Assembly: GCA_016712745.1 (NCBI GenBank)
Contig: JADJQN010000001.1
Location: 682,001 to 746,000 of the forward strand
Reading direction: 5' to 3'
Length of the DNA stretch: 64,000 bases
From: Sandaracinaceae bacterium
GTDB lineage: Bacteria; Myxococcota_A; Polyangia; Polyangiales; JADJQN01
A program made the translations under genes and the position numbers. This document shows, one piece after another, positions 52,248-60,692 of this stretch; position 1 is the stretch's first letter, and every line of letters starts with the position of its first letter. The notes below the pieces were generated by a model that saw only the letters and a list, made by a program, of their open reading frames with translations, ran no database searches and was not told where the DNA came from.

Positions 52248-54427
52248 AGAGATTCACCCAAGAATGTCGAGAGCGAACTCGCCGGCACGCGGAAGACTAA
52301 CGGTAGGTCTTCGCGGCGCACGCGTACAAGCGCGGTGTCGCCCTCGCCTTCTTGAGCGCCGATCAGAATCCGCATCGCGTGCGGAACCGGCGAGCCCTCA
52401 GTGCGTGTGACCACAACCGTTGCGCGAACAGCGCCGATGTTGCCGTCGTACCCTGCGACGCCAACGGCGTGCAAAGTCGCAACTGTCTGATACGCGGGCG
52501 AGGCGCGGTTGGCATCGGTCGCGGGCAGGTCTGTGTGCGTGCGGCCGCGTTCGACGCGAATCGCTGCGACATTGGCTACCTCGGTGGATAAGAGATCGCG
52601 TGATGCGAAACGCGCTTCGAGCTCGTTCACGAAATCTTGCGAGACGACGAACACGGCATGATCCTCATCAAGCAGAGCCTGCGCGCCACCCGGCGCCGAG
52701 TCGTAAATGCGAAGCATGTGCGCGTGAACCTGGCCCGGCGTCGCCGTACCAAACGTTGCCTCGACTGTGTAGCGGGGCCGTGCTGTTCGCATTTCCATTG
52801 TCGGTTCCGAGGCCACGAACCGCTCGGCGCTCAAGGTCCCGAAACGCCGCAAGAAGGAGGCGCATAGCGAACGTTCAGCGATTACGCGCTCTGGCTCAAT
52901 CACGGTCCAGCGTCCGTCAGCGAGCTCGACTGTCTCGCGATCGAACTGCCCTCGTGTCACGCGAAATCGAACCGCGCGCGCATCGTCTTCTGTGATCACC
53001 CGCAGCGGGCGCACGTGAATCGGGCTTGGCTCGAACAGTGAAACCAAGCTGCCCTCCATGCGCAGAATCAACGGCTCGTCGCCCCGGCGAACCCACGTGC
53101 CACTCGCGTCGGAGTTGCCGAGCACGACGGACTCAGTTCCTCCGTTTTCCGTCTTCGTGATGGTGATCGTTGCGTAGGGATGATCGAGATGCTGCGCAGC
53201 AAGGTTTGCAGGAGTTGCAGGCAGAGACGCGACCACACTCGATGCCTCGCCTGCCGAAGACGGAACCATAGGCGCCGAGCGCAAATCAGCCATAAAGCGC
53301 GCCACCGCTGCTTCGTCGGCATCGCCGCGTACGTCGTCGTGCGTGTGAAATTTCCAACCTTCATCACTACGCGTAATCTCGACATGCTGCTCTTCGGTGG
53401 CCACTTGGATGCGCTCAACGGAATCGTCGGGCGTGAGCACGAGGTGCTGTTCGTAGAGCATGTTACTGCCGACCCGAAACGCTTCCACCTCGGTCGCCGT
53501 CACGCACATGACCGGGCCTTCGTTGTCGGTGACCGCGTAGAGCTCTGTCGGATGACCCTCGCAGACGTGACCAACTCGAATGCGCATCGAGCTTGCAGCA
53601 CCGCCGTCCGGTCTGCTCATCGTCGCATGCACGTCCATGTCGGCCGGATCCAAACCGTAGCGGGCGAGTTGATCTAGGTTTTCTGCGACGAAGCGTTGCG
53701 CGTGGAGCGACTCGAAGGTGTTGAGCGCAGCCTCGACCGCACCAGGAGAAGCGTACGCAACGGACGGCTGACGCACCCACCAGCGATGTCCATCCGGTCG
53801 ATCGAACTCGTAGCTACCCGTCGCATTGCGAAGCGTGACGCGCACGGCGCCCGCTGCTGAGCGTCCGTCGAACAGAACCTTTGAGCGAAAATGATCTACG
53901 TCGAAATCCAGAGCCTCGAAAAAATCCTTACCGACAATGTACGCGGTCGCTGGCTCGCCAATCGAAACGTAGACGCCCTCGCCGCCCGGCACTTCAGCGC
54001 CGAGCGTCAGGCGAATATCCTCGTTCGCTACGCGCAACGTAGCGCGCAAGCGAGGATGATCGAGACCGAACTCGTGAAGATCCGCCGCTGTAAGATCAAC
54101 CAGAGTGCGGCGTGCGTCTCCCCACTCGAGACTACCCAGAAGTGCATTTACGGCTTCGTCGTCAGCGGCGTCGCGAACGGGAGCCGCGACGCGCCACACA
54201 TGCAGATCCACCGATTCATCGGCACCGAGAATGCGCTCGAGCGTCCAGCGTCGCCCGCCGCGTTCCACGGTGACGGTCGTGAGACGCGCGCGTACGAAAT
54301 GTTTGAGAAGGTGCGTTCCGCGGGCTTCGACTTCGCTCTGCGAGAGAGTGTGGCGCTCGTGAAAATAGATGTAGGCGCCCAGGGCAATCGCGATGACGGC
54401 GAGTATCAACGTGGTGCGCGTCTTCAT
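52244..54427 (-). CDS. DUF4340-domain membrane-anchored protein
   Basis: ATG 54427 starts MKTRTTLILAVIAIALGAYIYFHERH, a signal anchor, leaving 8 bp after the GldG-like gene. The 727-residue periplasmic part carries two or more DUF4340 repeats, beta-rich units with the pattern ARLTTVTVERGGRRWTLERI, WRVAAPVRDAADDEAVNALLGSLEW, then DSVERIQVATEEQHVEITRSDEGWKF and AVARFMADLRSAP. DUF4340 proteins are habitually encoded directly after GldG-like genes, and that is the case here. Function is not known. A periplasmic accessory of the transporter or of the structure it supports is the standing guess. The longer ORF start at 54616 adds Arg/His-rich antisense-like sequence and is rejected. Confidence 0.85.
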   Translation of the reverse strand: MKTRTTLILAVIAIALGAYIYFHERHTLSQSEVEARGTHLLKHFVRARLTTVTVERGGRRWTLERILGADESVDLHVWRVAAPVRDAADDEAVNALLGSLEWGDARRTLVDLTAADLHEFGLDHPRLRATLRVANEDIRLTLGAEVPGGEGVYVSIGEPATAYIVGKDFFEALDFDVDHFRSKVLFDGRSAAGAVRVTLRNATGSYEFDRPDGHRWWVRQPSVAYASPGAVEAALNTFESLHAQRFVAENLDQLARYGLDPADMDVHATMSRPDGGAASSMRIRVGHVCEGHPTELYAVTDNEGPVMCVTATEVEAFRVGSNMLYEQHLVLTPDDSVERIQVATEEQHVEITRSDEGWKFHTHDDVRGDADEAAVARFMADLRSAPMVPSSAGEASSVVASLPATPANLAAQHLDHPYATITITKTENGGTESVVLGNSDASGTWVRRGDEPLILRMEGSLVSLFEPSPIHVRPLRVITEDDARAVRFRVTRGQFDRETVELADGRWTVIEPERVIAERSLCASFLRRFGTLSAERFVASEPTMEMRTARPRYTVEATFGTATPGQVHAHMLRIYDSAPGGAQALLDEDHAVFVVSQDFVNELEARFASRDLLSTEVANVAAIRVERGRTHTDLPATDANRASPAYQTVATLHAVGVAGYDGNIGAVRATVVVTRTEGSPVPHAMRILIGAQEGEGDTALVRVRREDLPLVFRVPASSLSTFLGESL

Positions 54428-54435
54428 CTCTGTAC

Positions 54436-55935
54436 CTAAGAGCGGCGTGACCAGTAAACAGCAAAGCCGAGCAGCAGCGCGGCCGCGGGCATGAGCACCA
54501 GAACGCGGAAGAGCAGTCCGTCGAGGTCTTCCGGCGTCATCATGACCGCGCGCACGTGCACGCGACGTGGCGCGATGGCGATGAGCGCGGGCCGCTGCGT
54601 GAGCCACCCCGTCCACGCGCTCGCGAGGTCGGTGTTCGCAAGCTGCGGCTCATTCATAAACTGTCCGCGCAGCCATTGCGTGGAGCCCACGAAGATTGCT
54701 TTGCCATGCGGCTGATTCGGATGCGCCGCGTCGGTCAGATCCACGGCCACCGCCAGCGACAGAGGACCGGCAAGATCATCACCATTGCGAACTGGCGGTA
54801 CGTCACCGCTGAGCTCGAGGGTGCTGGTTTCGCCGTAAGAGCCCGGCGAGGAGCGCATAAGCTCGACAGCGCGAGAGTCGCCATGCTTGCGAATGCTGCG
54901 CGAGAGAATGATCGCAGACGGGCTCTGCGCACGACGCAGCACATTGGTCGTCGTGTGCTCGCCGTAGTCCGCTACATAGAACGCAACGGGTTGCCCTTCC
55001 GTGAGCATGAACTGGCGGTCGGTTTCCATGATCACGTTTGCGTCGATGTCGAGCCCAAGCTCCGATGCAAGATGCTCGAGCCCGGTTGGCTCGACTCGGT
55101 CATGCGAGAGATTTGGTTCGAGCGCGGCGAAGAGATTTCCAGCGCGCCTGACGAATGCGAGCAGCACGTTCGCTTCGGCTTCCGAAAATGCGTGATCCGG
55201 GCCCACAATGAAGACCGAGTCACAGTCAGCTGGAATTGTCGTGAGGCCCAGCGTCGCAATCTCCGTGACCTGCACGTTGGCGCGCTCGAGGCGGTCAGAA
55301 AGTTCGTGCAACGAGCGCTCAGCGTCGCCATCAAGCGACCACTCGCCATGGCCACGGGTCGCGCAAACCTTCGTCGCCCGCCCTGATGTGACTTGTAGAA
55401 TGGCACCGGTGAGCGCTTCCTCGCTCTTCACCTGCGCTGTGAAATTCTGATCATCCCGATCGAGCGACTCTGCATCCAGGGTGAGCATGTCCTCGGCGTT
55501 GATGTTCCAATGCCGCTCGCCCGCGACGACGATGGCAACAACGCTGGGCAGCTCAGTTTCGGCAATCTCGAAGCGGCGCGCCAACGCGATGTACTGCGCT
55601 TGTTGACGCTGCGGATCGACGGGATGCAAGGAGATGTGCGAGCTCTTCGCGCGGTAGCGATCGAAGAGATCTTTGATCTCTTGAAAATTTGAATCGTTGC
55701 GCGGCAGGAGCAAGTAGACGTCGACGTTCTGCGAGAGCCTACGCAGCACTTCGTTCGAGCGTGACGACAGCGTGAAGACTCCGCTTGCGGTCCAATCCCA
55801 ACGGGCGTAGTTGCGAAATGCGAGGTAGTTGGCCATCACGGCGACGACAATCAGCAGCGCTCCAATCGCGACCGAGTTGATCAGGCCGCTCGCGCCATTT
55901 TTGTCGACGGGCTTCTTGGCGACGGCGTCGCTCAT
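54436..55935 (-). CDS. gldG: GldG-like ABC transporter auxiliary membrane protein
   Basis: ATG 55935 overlaps the permease stop by 4 bp. An N-terminal TM (VAIGALLIVVAVMANYLAF) and a C-terminal TM (LLFRVLVLMPAAALLLGFAVYW) enclose a large periplasmic ABC_transp_aux/GldG domain: WDWTASGVFTLSSRSNEVLRRL at its start, LRRLSQNVDVYLLLPR, IKDLFDRYRAKSSHISLHPVDPQR, and CATRGHGEWSLDGDA. The STxS-type opening and the order of elements are characteristic of GldG and its relatives. In Bacteroidota, GldAFG is required for gliding and type IX function; here only family membership is claimed. Confidence 0.88.
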   Translation of the reverse strand: MSDAVAKKPVDKNGASGLINSVAIGALLIVVAVMANYLAFRNYARWDWTASGVFTLSSRSNEVLRRLSQNVDVYLLLPRNDSNFQEIKDLFDRYRAKSSHISLHPVDPQRQQAQYIALARRFEIAETELPSVVAIVVAGERHWNINAEDMLTLDAESLDRDDQNFTAQVKSEEALTGAILQVTSGRATKVCATRGHGEWSLDGDAERSLHELSDRLERANVQVTEIATLGLTTIPADCDSVFIVGPDHAFSEAEANVLLAFVRRAGNLFAALEPNLSHDRVEPTGLEHLASELGLDIDANVIMETDRQFMLTEGQPVAFYVADYGEHTTTNVLRRAQSPSAIILSRSIRKHGDSRAVELMRSSPGSYGETSTLELSGDVPPVRNGDDLAGPLSLAVAVDLTDAAHPNQPHGKAIFVGSTQWLRGQFMNEPQLANTDLASAWTGWLTQRPALIAIAPRRVHVRAVMMTPEDLDGLLFRVLVLMPAAALLLGFAVYWSRRS

Positions 55936-56684
55936 GCGGCCCCCTTGTTGCGCTGGGACATCACGCGGACAGCGAAGAACAACGCGATTGCCGCAATCGA
56001 GACGTCGAAGATGATTGGGCGCGTATCGATCACGCCGCGCGAAAACGTCGCCATATGGCCCCACACGCTCATGTACGTGAAGAGTTCCTCGTAGTCGGAA
56101 TCAACCATTATCTGCGAGAAGATGCCGAATACGAAGAGCAGGCCAAGCATCATGAACGTGAGCATTGCCGCGACGATCTGATTCTTTGCGACGGCGCTCA
56201 TCAGAACGCCGATGGCCATGTAGTAGATGCCGATACCAAAGATGCCGACGTAGCTCGCGGCGACGGCGCCCATATCGACGGAGCCGTAACGACTTGTGAG
56301 CCATACGTACATCAAGGTCGGAAACCACAACGCGATCCAGAAAACGAGCGAGGCTAGATACTTGCCGAAGACAACCGCGACCTCGGTCACGGGCGCTGTC
56401 ATCAGCGGCTCGATGGTTCCGGAGCGCTTCTCTTCAGCGATAAGCCGCATTGTCAGCGCAGGTACGAAGAACAAGAGTGGAATGAAGAAGAGCGTCGTGC
56501 CGCCAAAGAAGATCGAGATGGGCGTGTCAGTGCTGCCGTGGCTCGGGTTGCTCGCGTAGAACTGAGCAAGCGCATAGAAGCTGATGCCGCTCCATAACAA
56601 CCACGCCGTCAGCACGACATAGGCGATGGGCGAGACGAAGAAGGAGAGAATCTCCCGCTTGGCGATGGCGAGCACGGTCTTCAC
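55932..56684 (-). CDS. ABC-2 type permease, GldF-like
   Basis: Six-helix permease of 250 aa: MKTVLAIAKREILSFFVSPIAYVVLTAWLL, then FFIPLLFFVPALTMRLIAEEKRSGTIEPLMTAPVTE, the coupling region conserved in GldF/NosY-type permeases, with four further helices ending in VSIAAIALFFAVRVM. It is translationally coupled to the ATPase upstream and the GldG-like gene downstream by 4-bp overlaps. The substrate is unknown. With the ATPase it forms the membrane core of this transporter. Confidence 0.9.
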   Translation of the reverse strand: MKTVLAIAKREILSFFVSPIAYVVLTAWLLWSGISFYALAQFYASNPSHGSTDTPISIFFGGTTLFFIPLLFFVPALTMRLIAEEKRSGTIEPLMTAPVTEVAVVFGKYLASLVFWIALWFPTLMYVWLTSRYGSVDMGAVAASYVGIFGIGIYYMAIGVLMSAVAKNQIVAAMLTFMMLGLLFVFGIFSQIMVDSDYEELFTYMSVWGHMATFSRGVIDTRPIIFDVSIAAIALFFAVRVMSQRNKGAA

Positions 56685-57694
56685 GACGCCACCTCGCTTG
56701 TGTCAGTGGTCGCAGGCGGAGTGGGCGAAGCAGGAGGCGCGTCCGAGGCTGCGGCGTCCGCAGTGGTGAGCTCTGCAAACACGTCCTCAAGCGAGACCGC
56801 ATCGCTGCGCAGCTCATGGAGCGCAAGGCCCGCCTTGGCGACGGCGCTGAATACGCGCGCACCGACCTCGGCATTGGGCTCAGTTTCCAGGCGCAAGCGC
56901 ACGATTCCCGCTTCCATGTCGATTGCGTCGAGCACGCGTCGCACACCTTCGACGCCGCGCACGGCGTCCTCAAACGCAGCCCGCACGCCGCGTCCGCTCA
57001 TGACAAGAATGGTCGAGGCGCTGCCGTGGAGGGTCTTTCGAATCTGATCCGTCGGTCCCTCAGCAACCAACTTGCCTTGATGCAAAATGAGCACGCGACC
57101 GCATGCAGCTTCGACCTCGGGAAGAATGTGCGTCGACAAGAGCACCGTCTTCTCTCCCGCAAGCGCGCGTATCAAGTCGCGCACTTCGCGAATCTGATTC
57201 GGATCGAGTCCGGCCGTCGGCTCATCGAGAATGAGAATCTTCGGATCAGCGACCAGTGCGTCGGCAAGCCCCACGCGTTGCTTGTAGCCCTTGGAAAGCT
57301 GGCCGATGATGCGCGTCTGCACATCGGTGACTTTGGCTTTCTCGAGGGCCGCGTCGATGCTCTTCTTCATTTGCGCGCGCGGCACGGCCTTCAGCTCAGC
57401 GCGGTAACGCAGATATTCGTTTACGCGCATCTCGGGATAGAGAGGAACGGCTTCGGGCATGTAGCCGATGCGACGGCGCGCCTCGACCGGATGCTCTAGC
57501 GCATCGATGCCATCGACCGAGATGGTTCCCGTAGTCGGCGTGATGAAGCCCGTGATCATCCGGAGCGTCGTGCTCTTGCCCGCGCCGTTCGGCCCGAGAA
57601 ATCCGATGACCTCGCCCTTTGCGACTGAGAAGCTCAGGTTGCGAACGGCCGCCCGCTCTCCATAACGTTTGCCTAGGTTTTCAACGCGAATCAC
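56681..57694 (-). CDS. ABC transporter ATP-binding protein, GldA-like
   Basis: First gene of the operon. Nucleotide-binding domain with Walker A GPNGAGKST (34-42), Q-loop region before YMPEAVPLYPEMRVNEYL, signature LSKGYKQR, Walker B ILILDEPTAGLDP, and H-loop LLSTHILPEVE. A C-terminal extension of about 115 residues (ILVMSGRGVRAAFEDAV, then SLEDVFAELTT) and a Thr/Pro/Ser tail is usual for ABC-2 ATPases of the CcmA/GldA group. It powers the permease encoded by the overlapping gene. It is divergent from the thioredoxin gene across 68 bp. Confidence 0.93.
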   Translation of the reverse strand: MIRVENLGKRYGERAAVRNLSFSVAKGEVIGFLGPNGAGKSTTLRMITGFITPTTGTISVDGIDALEHPVEARRRIGYMPEAVPLYPEMRVNEYLRYRAELKAVPRAQMKKSIDAALEKAKVTDVQTRIIGQLSKGYKQRVGLADALVADPKILILDEPTAGLDPNQIREVRDLIRALAGEKTVLLSTHILPEVEAACGRVLILHQGKLVAEGPTDQIRKTLHGSASTILVMSGRGVRAAFEDAVRGVEGVRRVLDAIDMEAGIVRLRLETEPNAEVGARVFSAVAKAGLALHELRSDAVSLEDVFAELTTADAAASDAPPASPTPPATTDTSEVAS

Positions 57695-57762
57695 GGGGCG
57701 GTCCTAGTCGAACACCCGCCCCCCCGCAAGCATTCCGGCGCGGATGGCCTTAGAACAGCTAA

Positions 57763-58098
57763 ATGCTCGAGGCCACGCCGGAAACCTTTGATCAGCTCAT
57801 CCAGGAGCGGGACAAGCTCATAGTCGTGTACTTCTGGGGCACGGATTGCCCCAATTGCGATGTTTTCAAGGCGGCGCTGCCTTCGATGATGCCCGAGCTA
57901 TCCGCCCTGCCCATCCGTTTCATAAGCGTCGACGCCTATACCCACATGGATCTAGCGAGGCGGTTCGGGCTAGCGGGGGTTCCCGCATTCCTGCTTTTTC
58001 GTAATGGAGATCGGCTGGGAATGATGCGCGAGTTTCGAGGAAAAGCCTTCTTCACGTCCGTTTTGAGGGAGAATTGCCCCGTCGTGCCGCCCACGTGA
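57763..58098 (+). CDS. Thioredoxin-family protein with CPNC motif
   Basis: 111-aa cytoplasmic thioredoxin fold. The active site WGTDCPNC (Cys29, Cys32) replaces the usual WCGPC, and the cis-proline is in GVPAFLLF. The beta1/alpha1 start (TFDQLIQERDKLIVVYFW) and the end (GKAFFTSVLREN) are normal. The Asn in the second variable position and the Trp-Gly-Thr-Asp lead suggest a redox potential or partner set different from classical thioredoxin. It probably reduces or shuttles disulfides of specific partners. Confidence 0.86.
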   Translation: MLEATPETFDQLIQERDKLIVVYFWGTDCPNCDVFKAALPSMMPELSALPIRFISVDAYTHMDLARRFGLAGVPAFLLFRNGDRLGMMREFRGKAFFTSVLRENCPVVPPT

Positions 58099-58167
58099 GC
58101 GCACCATGTAGGAGAAAATCGTTGCGCTTTTTTGGACCCTCGAACTGGCCGGAGCGAAGTTCAACGC

Positions 58168-58248
58168 ATGTTCCTCTTCGTCGCCGCCATCATCGCCTGC
58201 TTAGTCGGTCAGGACCTGCTTTCCGTGGCCAACCGCAAGACTCGCTGA
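58168..58248 (+). CDS. Possible 26-aa membrane microprotein
   Basis: ATG 58168 to TGA 58248 encodes MFLFVAAIIACLVGQDLLSV plus ANRKTR: a hydrophobic helix with a basic cytoplasmic end, the usual look of small membrane proteins. GGAG lies 13 bp before the ATG, longer than ideal. It is in the 282-bp gap between the thioredoxin and the ECF sigma gene, which otherwise shows no feature. Chance cannot be excluded for an ORF this short. Confidence 0.3.
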   Translation: MFLFVAAIIACLVGQDLLSVANRKTR

Positions 58249-58380
58249 ACGTTCGCGCTACATGACGCAACGCATTCCTAGAAGGGTGCCAAGCGCATGC
58301 TATCGTCCGCGACGTTACCGGCCATCACGGCCAATTCGAGCATTGACGCCATTGTGGCGTCGGTGTGCTTCACAAGGCGC

Positions 58381-58995
58381 ATGGACGCGGTAGACCCCCT
58401 GATCCTTCGAGCCCAAGCGGGCGAGGAATCGGCGTTTCGAGAGTTGTTCTTGAGGCATCGAGGCGACGTCTCGCGCGTGGTGTTCCGCGTCCTGGGTCCC
58501 TCGCCCGACGTCGATGATGTCACGCAGGACGTCTTCATCCACGTCTATCGCTCACTGAAGTCTTTCCGCGGCGATTCGAAGTTCTCGACCTGGCTCTATC
58601 GATTGACGATTAACGTCGCGCGCATGCATCTGCGCAAGGCTCGCTCTCGTCCGCAGATTTCCGACGCTCAGGTTCCCGAGGCTCCGCGAGCAGGTGAAGA
58701 ATTCGATGGACCGGATGAGTCGCTCGAGCGCTCGCAACGCGTGAAGGCTCTCTATCGTTTGGTCGAAGGCCTGAGCGACAAGAAGCGCGCCGTCTTGGTG
58801 CTGCACGATCTCGAGGGCGTGCCCGCCAAGCAGATTGCCGAAATTGTTGAAGCACCTGTTCTCACTGTGCGCACGCGCCTCTTTTACGCGCGCAAAGAGC
58901 TGTACGCCGCGATCGCGCAGGACCCTGCGCTCGCGCCGCTTCTCGAAGAGTTCAAAGGTTTGCTTTCGAGCGCCGATACAAAGGACGAGCCGTAA
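58381..58995 (+). CDS. ECF-type RNA polymerase sigma factor (RpoE-like)
   Basis: ATG 58381 begins MDAVDPLILRAQAGEESAFRELFLRH, a standard sigma region 2.1. Region 2 continues PDVDDVTQDVFIHVYRSLKSFRGDSKFSTWLYRLTINVARMHLRK. Region 4 is LYRLVEGLSDKKRAVLVLHDLEGVPAKQIAEIVEAPVLTVRTRLFYARKEL. At 204 aa it lacks regions 1 and 3, as ECF factors do. It overlaps the next gene (TAATG), which encodes its likely membrane anti-sigma factor, so the pair forms a cell-envelope-sensing switch. Confidence 0.94.
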   Translation: MDAVDPLILRAQAGEESAFRELFLRHRGDVSRVVFRVLGPSPDVDDVTQDVFIHVYRSLKSFRGDSKFSTWLYRLTINVARMHLRKARSRPQISDAQVPEAPRAGEEFDGPDESLERSQRVKALYRLVEGLSDKKRAVLVLHDLEGVPAKQIAEIVEAPVLTVRTRLFYARKELYAAIAQDPALAPLLEEFKGLLSSADTKDEP

Positions 58996-60452
58996 TGTTG
59001 CACCAACCCAAAACCGCAGCGCTCATCGCATACGACGCAGACTTGCTGTCGGCGGCGGGGCGTGCGCGCGTCGACCGTCATCTTCGCTACTGCGAGGCGT
59101 GCCGCGACGAGCTTGCGTCGATGCGCCTGTATGAGTCGCTTGCCAACGACGTCAAAGCCCTGCCCGCTCCCGAAGTGAATTGGGACAAGATGGAGCTCGC
59201 GCTTCGCCGCGAAGCACGCGCCCAATCGCGCGCGGTGTCGCGCGCCAAGACGGCAACTTATGCGCCGCTCTTGGGTATTGCCGCTGCCGCGGCTCTGGTT
59301 GCTATCACCGTGTCGCGTTTTGGCGCGTCCAATGATGTGCATGAACCTGTCGATAACACCCCTGTTGCAACCAACACGCAGATGCCCGTTCAGGATGACG
59401 GAGCCGAGGTGCGCGGCGTTGTCATGGCCGCTGCTGGTCTTGTGCATCGTGACTCTCTGAGTGGCGCAACTCTTTCAGTAGGCGACACCTTCTCCGAAGG
59501 CGCGCACATCATTAGCGAAGAGAATTCTGAATTGCACGCGCGCATGCTGGAAGGCACGGGCTTTGTGCTCGCATCTGCGTCCGACGTCACCGTCACCAAG
59601 TCGCGCGAGCGCGCTGTCGAGCTCACCCTCGCTAAGGGCGAAGTGTCGAGCCAGGTACATCATCTGGGCGGCGAAGAACGCTATTTGATTCACGCGGCGG
59701 ACTACGAAGTGCGCGTGCGCGGTACACGCTTCTCGGTGAAGCGCGATGCCGACAATGTCGCAGTGTCAGTCGACGAAGGATTCGTCGAAGTCTCGAAGCA
59801 CGGCGAAGTATTGGCTGTCGTGCGCGCTCCTGGTCAGTGGGGGAGTTCGGGTGATCTTCTGGCGCGTGCAAGCGGACAGGTGCCGCGGGCGCGTGGCTTG
59901 GAAGCGTCCGCGCTCAGCTGGCCCACCCTCACCTTGCCGGCTGTTCCTGGCATTGTGAGCTGGATCGTTGACGGTACTACCGCCGCTGCCGTCGGCGCAT
60001 TCGCACTGCGAGTTTCGACCGGAACTCTTGACGTTGTCGGAATCGATGCACGCGGCTTGGAAATCCACGCCAGCTACAACATGGTGAACGAGGGCGCTGT
60101 CCTCGACACCGCGCACCTTTTCGTTCGTCCCGATCGCAACGTCGAGCCGCGCAACGGCACTATCGAAGCGGCCGCTGTGCGCGCCGTCGTCATGCAGGGT
60201 ATGGATCGCGTCAACCGCTGCTACGCACGTTGGTTGCGCGTCCGTCCGAACCTCGAAGGTCATATGCGTCTGCGCGTAAACGTCGGCGCACACGGCCAAG
60301 TCGAAGACGCTATGCTCAACATGGGCAGCACCGAGTTCCCGCAGCTCGCGCAATGCATCACCGAACAGGTCCGCAGCTGGACCTTCCCCGCGCCCACCGG
60401 CGGCAGCAGCGTCAGCCTGGACGTCCCGCTCGATTTCGCAGCCCAACGCTAA
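58995..60452 (+). CDS. Anti-sigma factor fused to FecR-like and AgmX/PglI-type domains
   Basis: 485-aa protein with four parts. First, an N-terminal zinc-finger anti-sigma domain (RARVDRHLRYCEACRDELASM, H-x3-C-x2-C). Second, one TM helix (YAPLLGIAAAAALVAITVS, about residues 90-108). Third, a FecR-like periplasmic domain (LSVGDTFSEGAHIISEENSELHARM, RYLIHAADYEVRVRGTRFSVKR, VSVDEGFVEVSKHGEVLAVVRAPGQW). Fourth, a C-terminal AgmX/PglI-type domain (MDRVNRCYARWLRVRPNLEGHMRLRV, LAQCITEQVRSWTFP) with two Cys 44 residues apart. It starts within the sigma stop and should hold the sigma factor at the membrane. The AgmX-type end could let an envelope machine report on it. Confidence 0.88.
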   Translation: MLHQPKTAALIAYDADLLSAAGRARVDRHLRYCEACRDELASMRLYESLANDVKALPAPEVNWDKMELALRREARAQSRAVSRAKTATYAPLLGIAAAAALVAITVSRFGASNDVHEPVDNTPVATNTQMPVQDDGAEVRGVVMAAAGLVHRDSLSGATLSVGDTFSEGAHIISEENSELHARMLEGTGFVLASASDVTVTKSRERAVELTLAKGEVSSQVHHLGGEERYLIHAADYEVRVRGTRFSVKRDADNVAVSVDEGFVEVSKHGEVLAVVRAPGQWGSSGDLLARASGQVPRARGLEASALSWPTLTLPAVPGIVSWIVDGTTAAAVGAFALRVSTGTLDVVGIDARGLEIHASYNMVNEGAVLDTAHLFVRPDRNVEPRNGTIEAAAVRAVVMQGMDRVNRCYARWLRVRPNLEGHMRLRVNVGAHGQVEDAMLNMGSTEFPQLAQCITEQVRSWTFPAPTGGSSVSLDVPLDFAAQR

Positions 60453-60453
60453 T

Positions 60454-60616
60454 AGGGGACGTTCCCTTTTTTCGGCACTGTGTTTGAAAAAAGGGGACGT
60501 TCCCCTTTTTTGAGCGGCGCGTTTGGCACACCGTCGACCTCACGGGTAAACGGGAAAGGGGACGCTCCCCTTTTCGCGGCGGCCTTCAGTCCCGGAAAAG
60601 GGGAACGTCCCCTTTT
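60454..60616. repeat. Cluster of four palindromic AAAAGGGGACGTTCCCCTTTT elements
   Basis: Four copies of a GGGG-loop-CCCC hairpin with A/T flanks lie in 163 bp: 60454-60472 (agggg, loop acgtt, cccttt), 60487-60511 (10-bp stem aaaaaagggg/cccctttttt, loop acgtt), 60555-60573 (loop acgct) and 60596-60616 (loop aacgt, so inverted relative to the first two). This is the form of REP-like elements mobilised by single-copy REP-associated transposases. No such transposase is in the window. Because the second copy has a run of six T after the stem, it can also act as a terminator on either strand for the gene ending at 60452. Confidence 0.85.
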
Positions 60617-60692
60617 GTCAGCCCAGCGCTGAACGTACGGCTAGGTTGTCACTTTTTCGCGATCCGCCGCTCGCCCTAGTTACGATCTCGAT

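Noticed and set aside
54427..54616. N-terminal extension of the DUF4340 protein
   Set aside because: Arg/His/Ala-rich, overlaps the end of the GldG-like gene, and precedes a good signal anchor with its own ATG.
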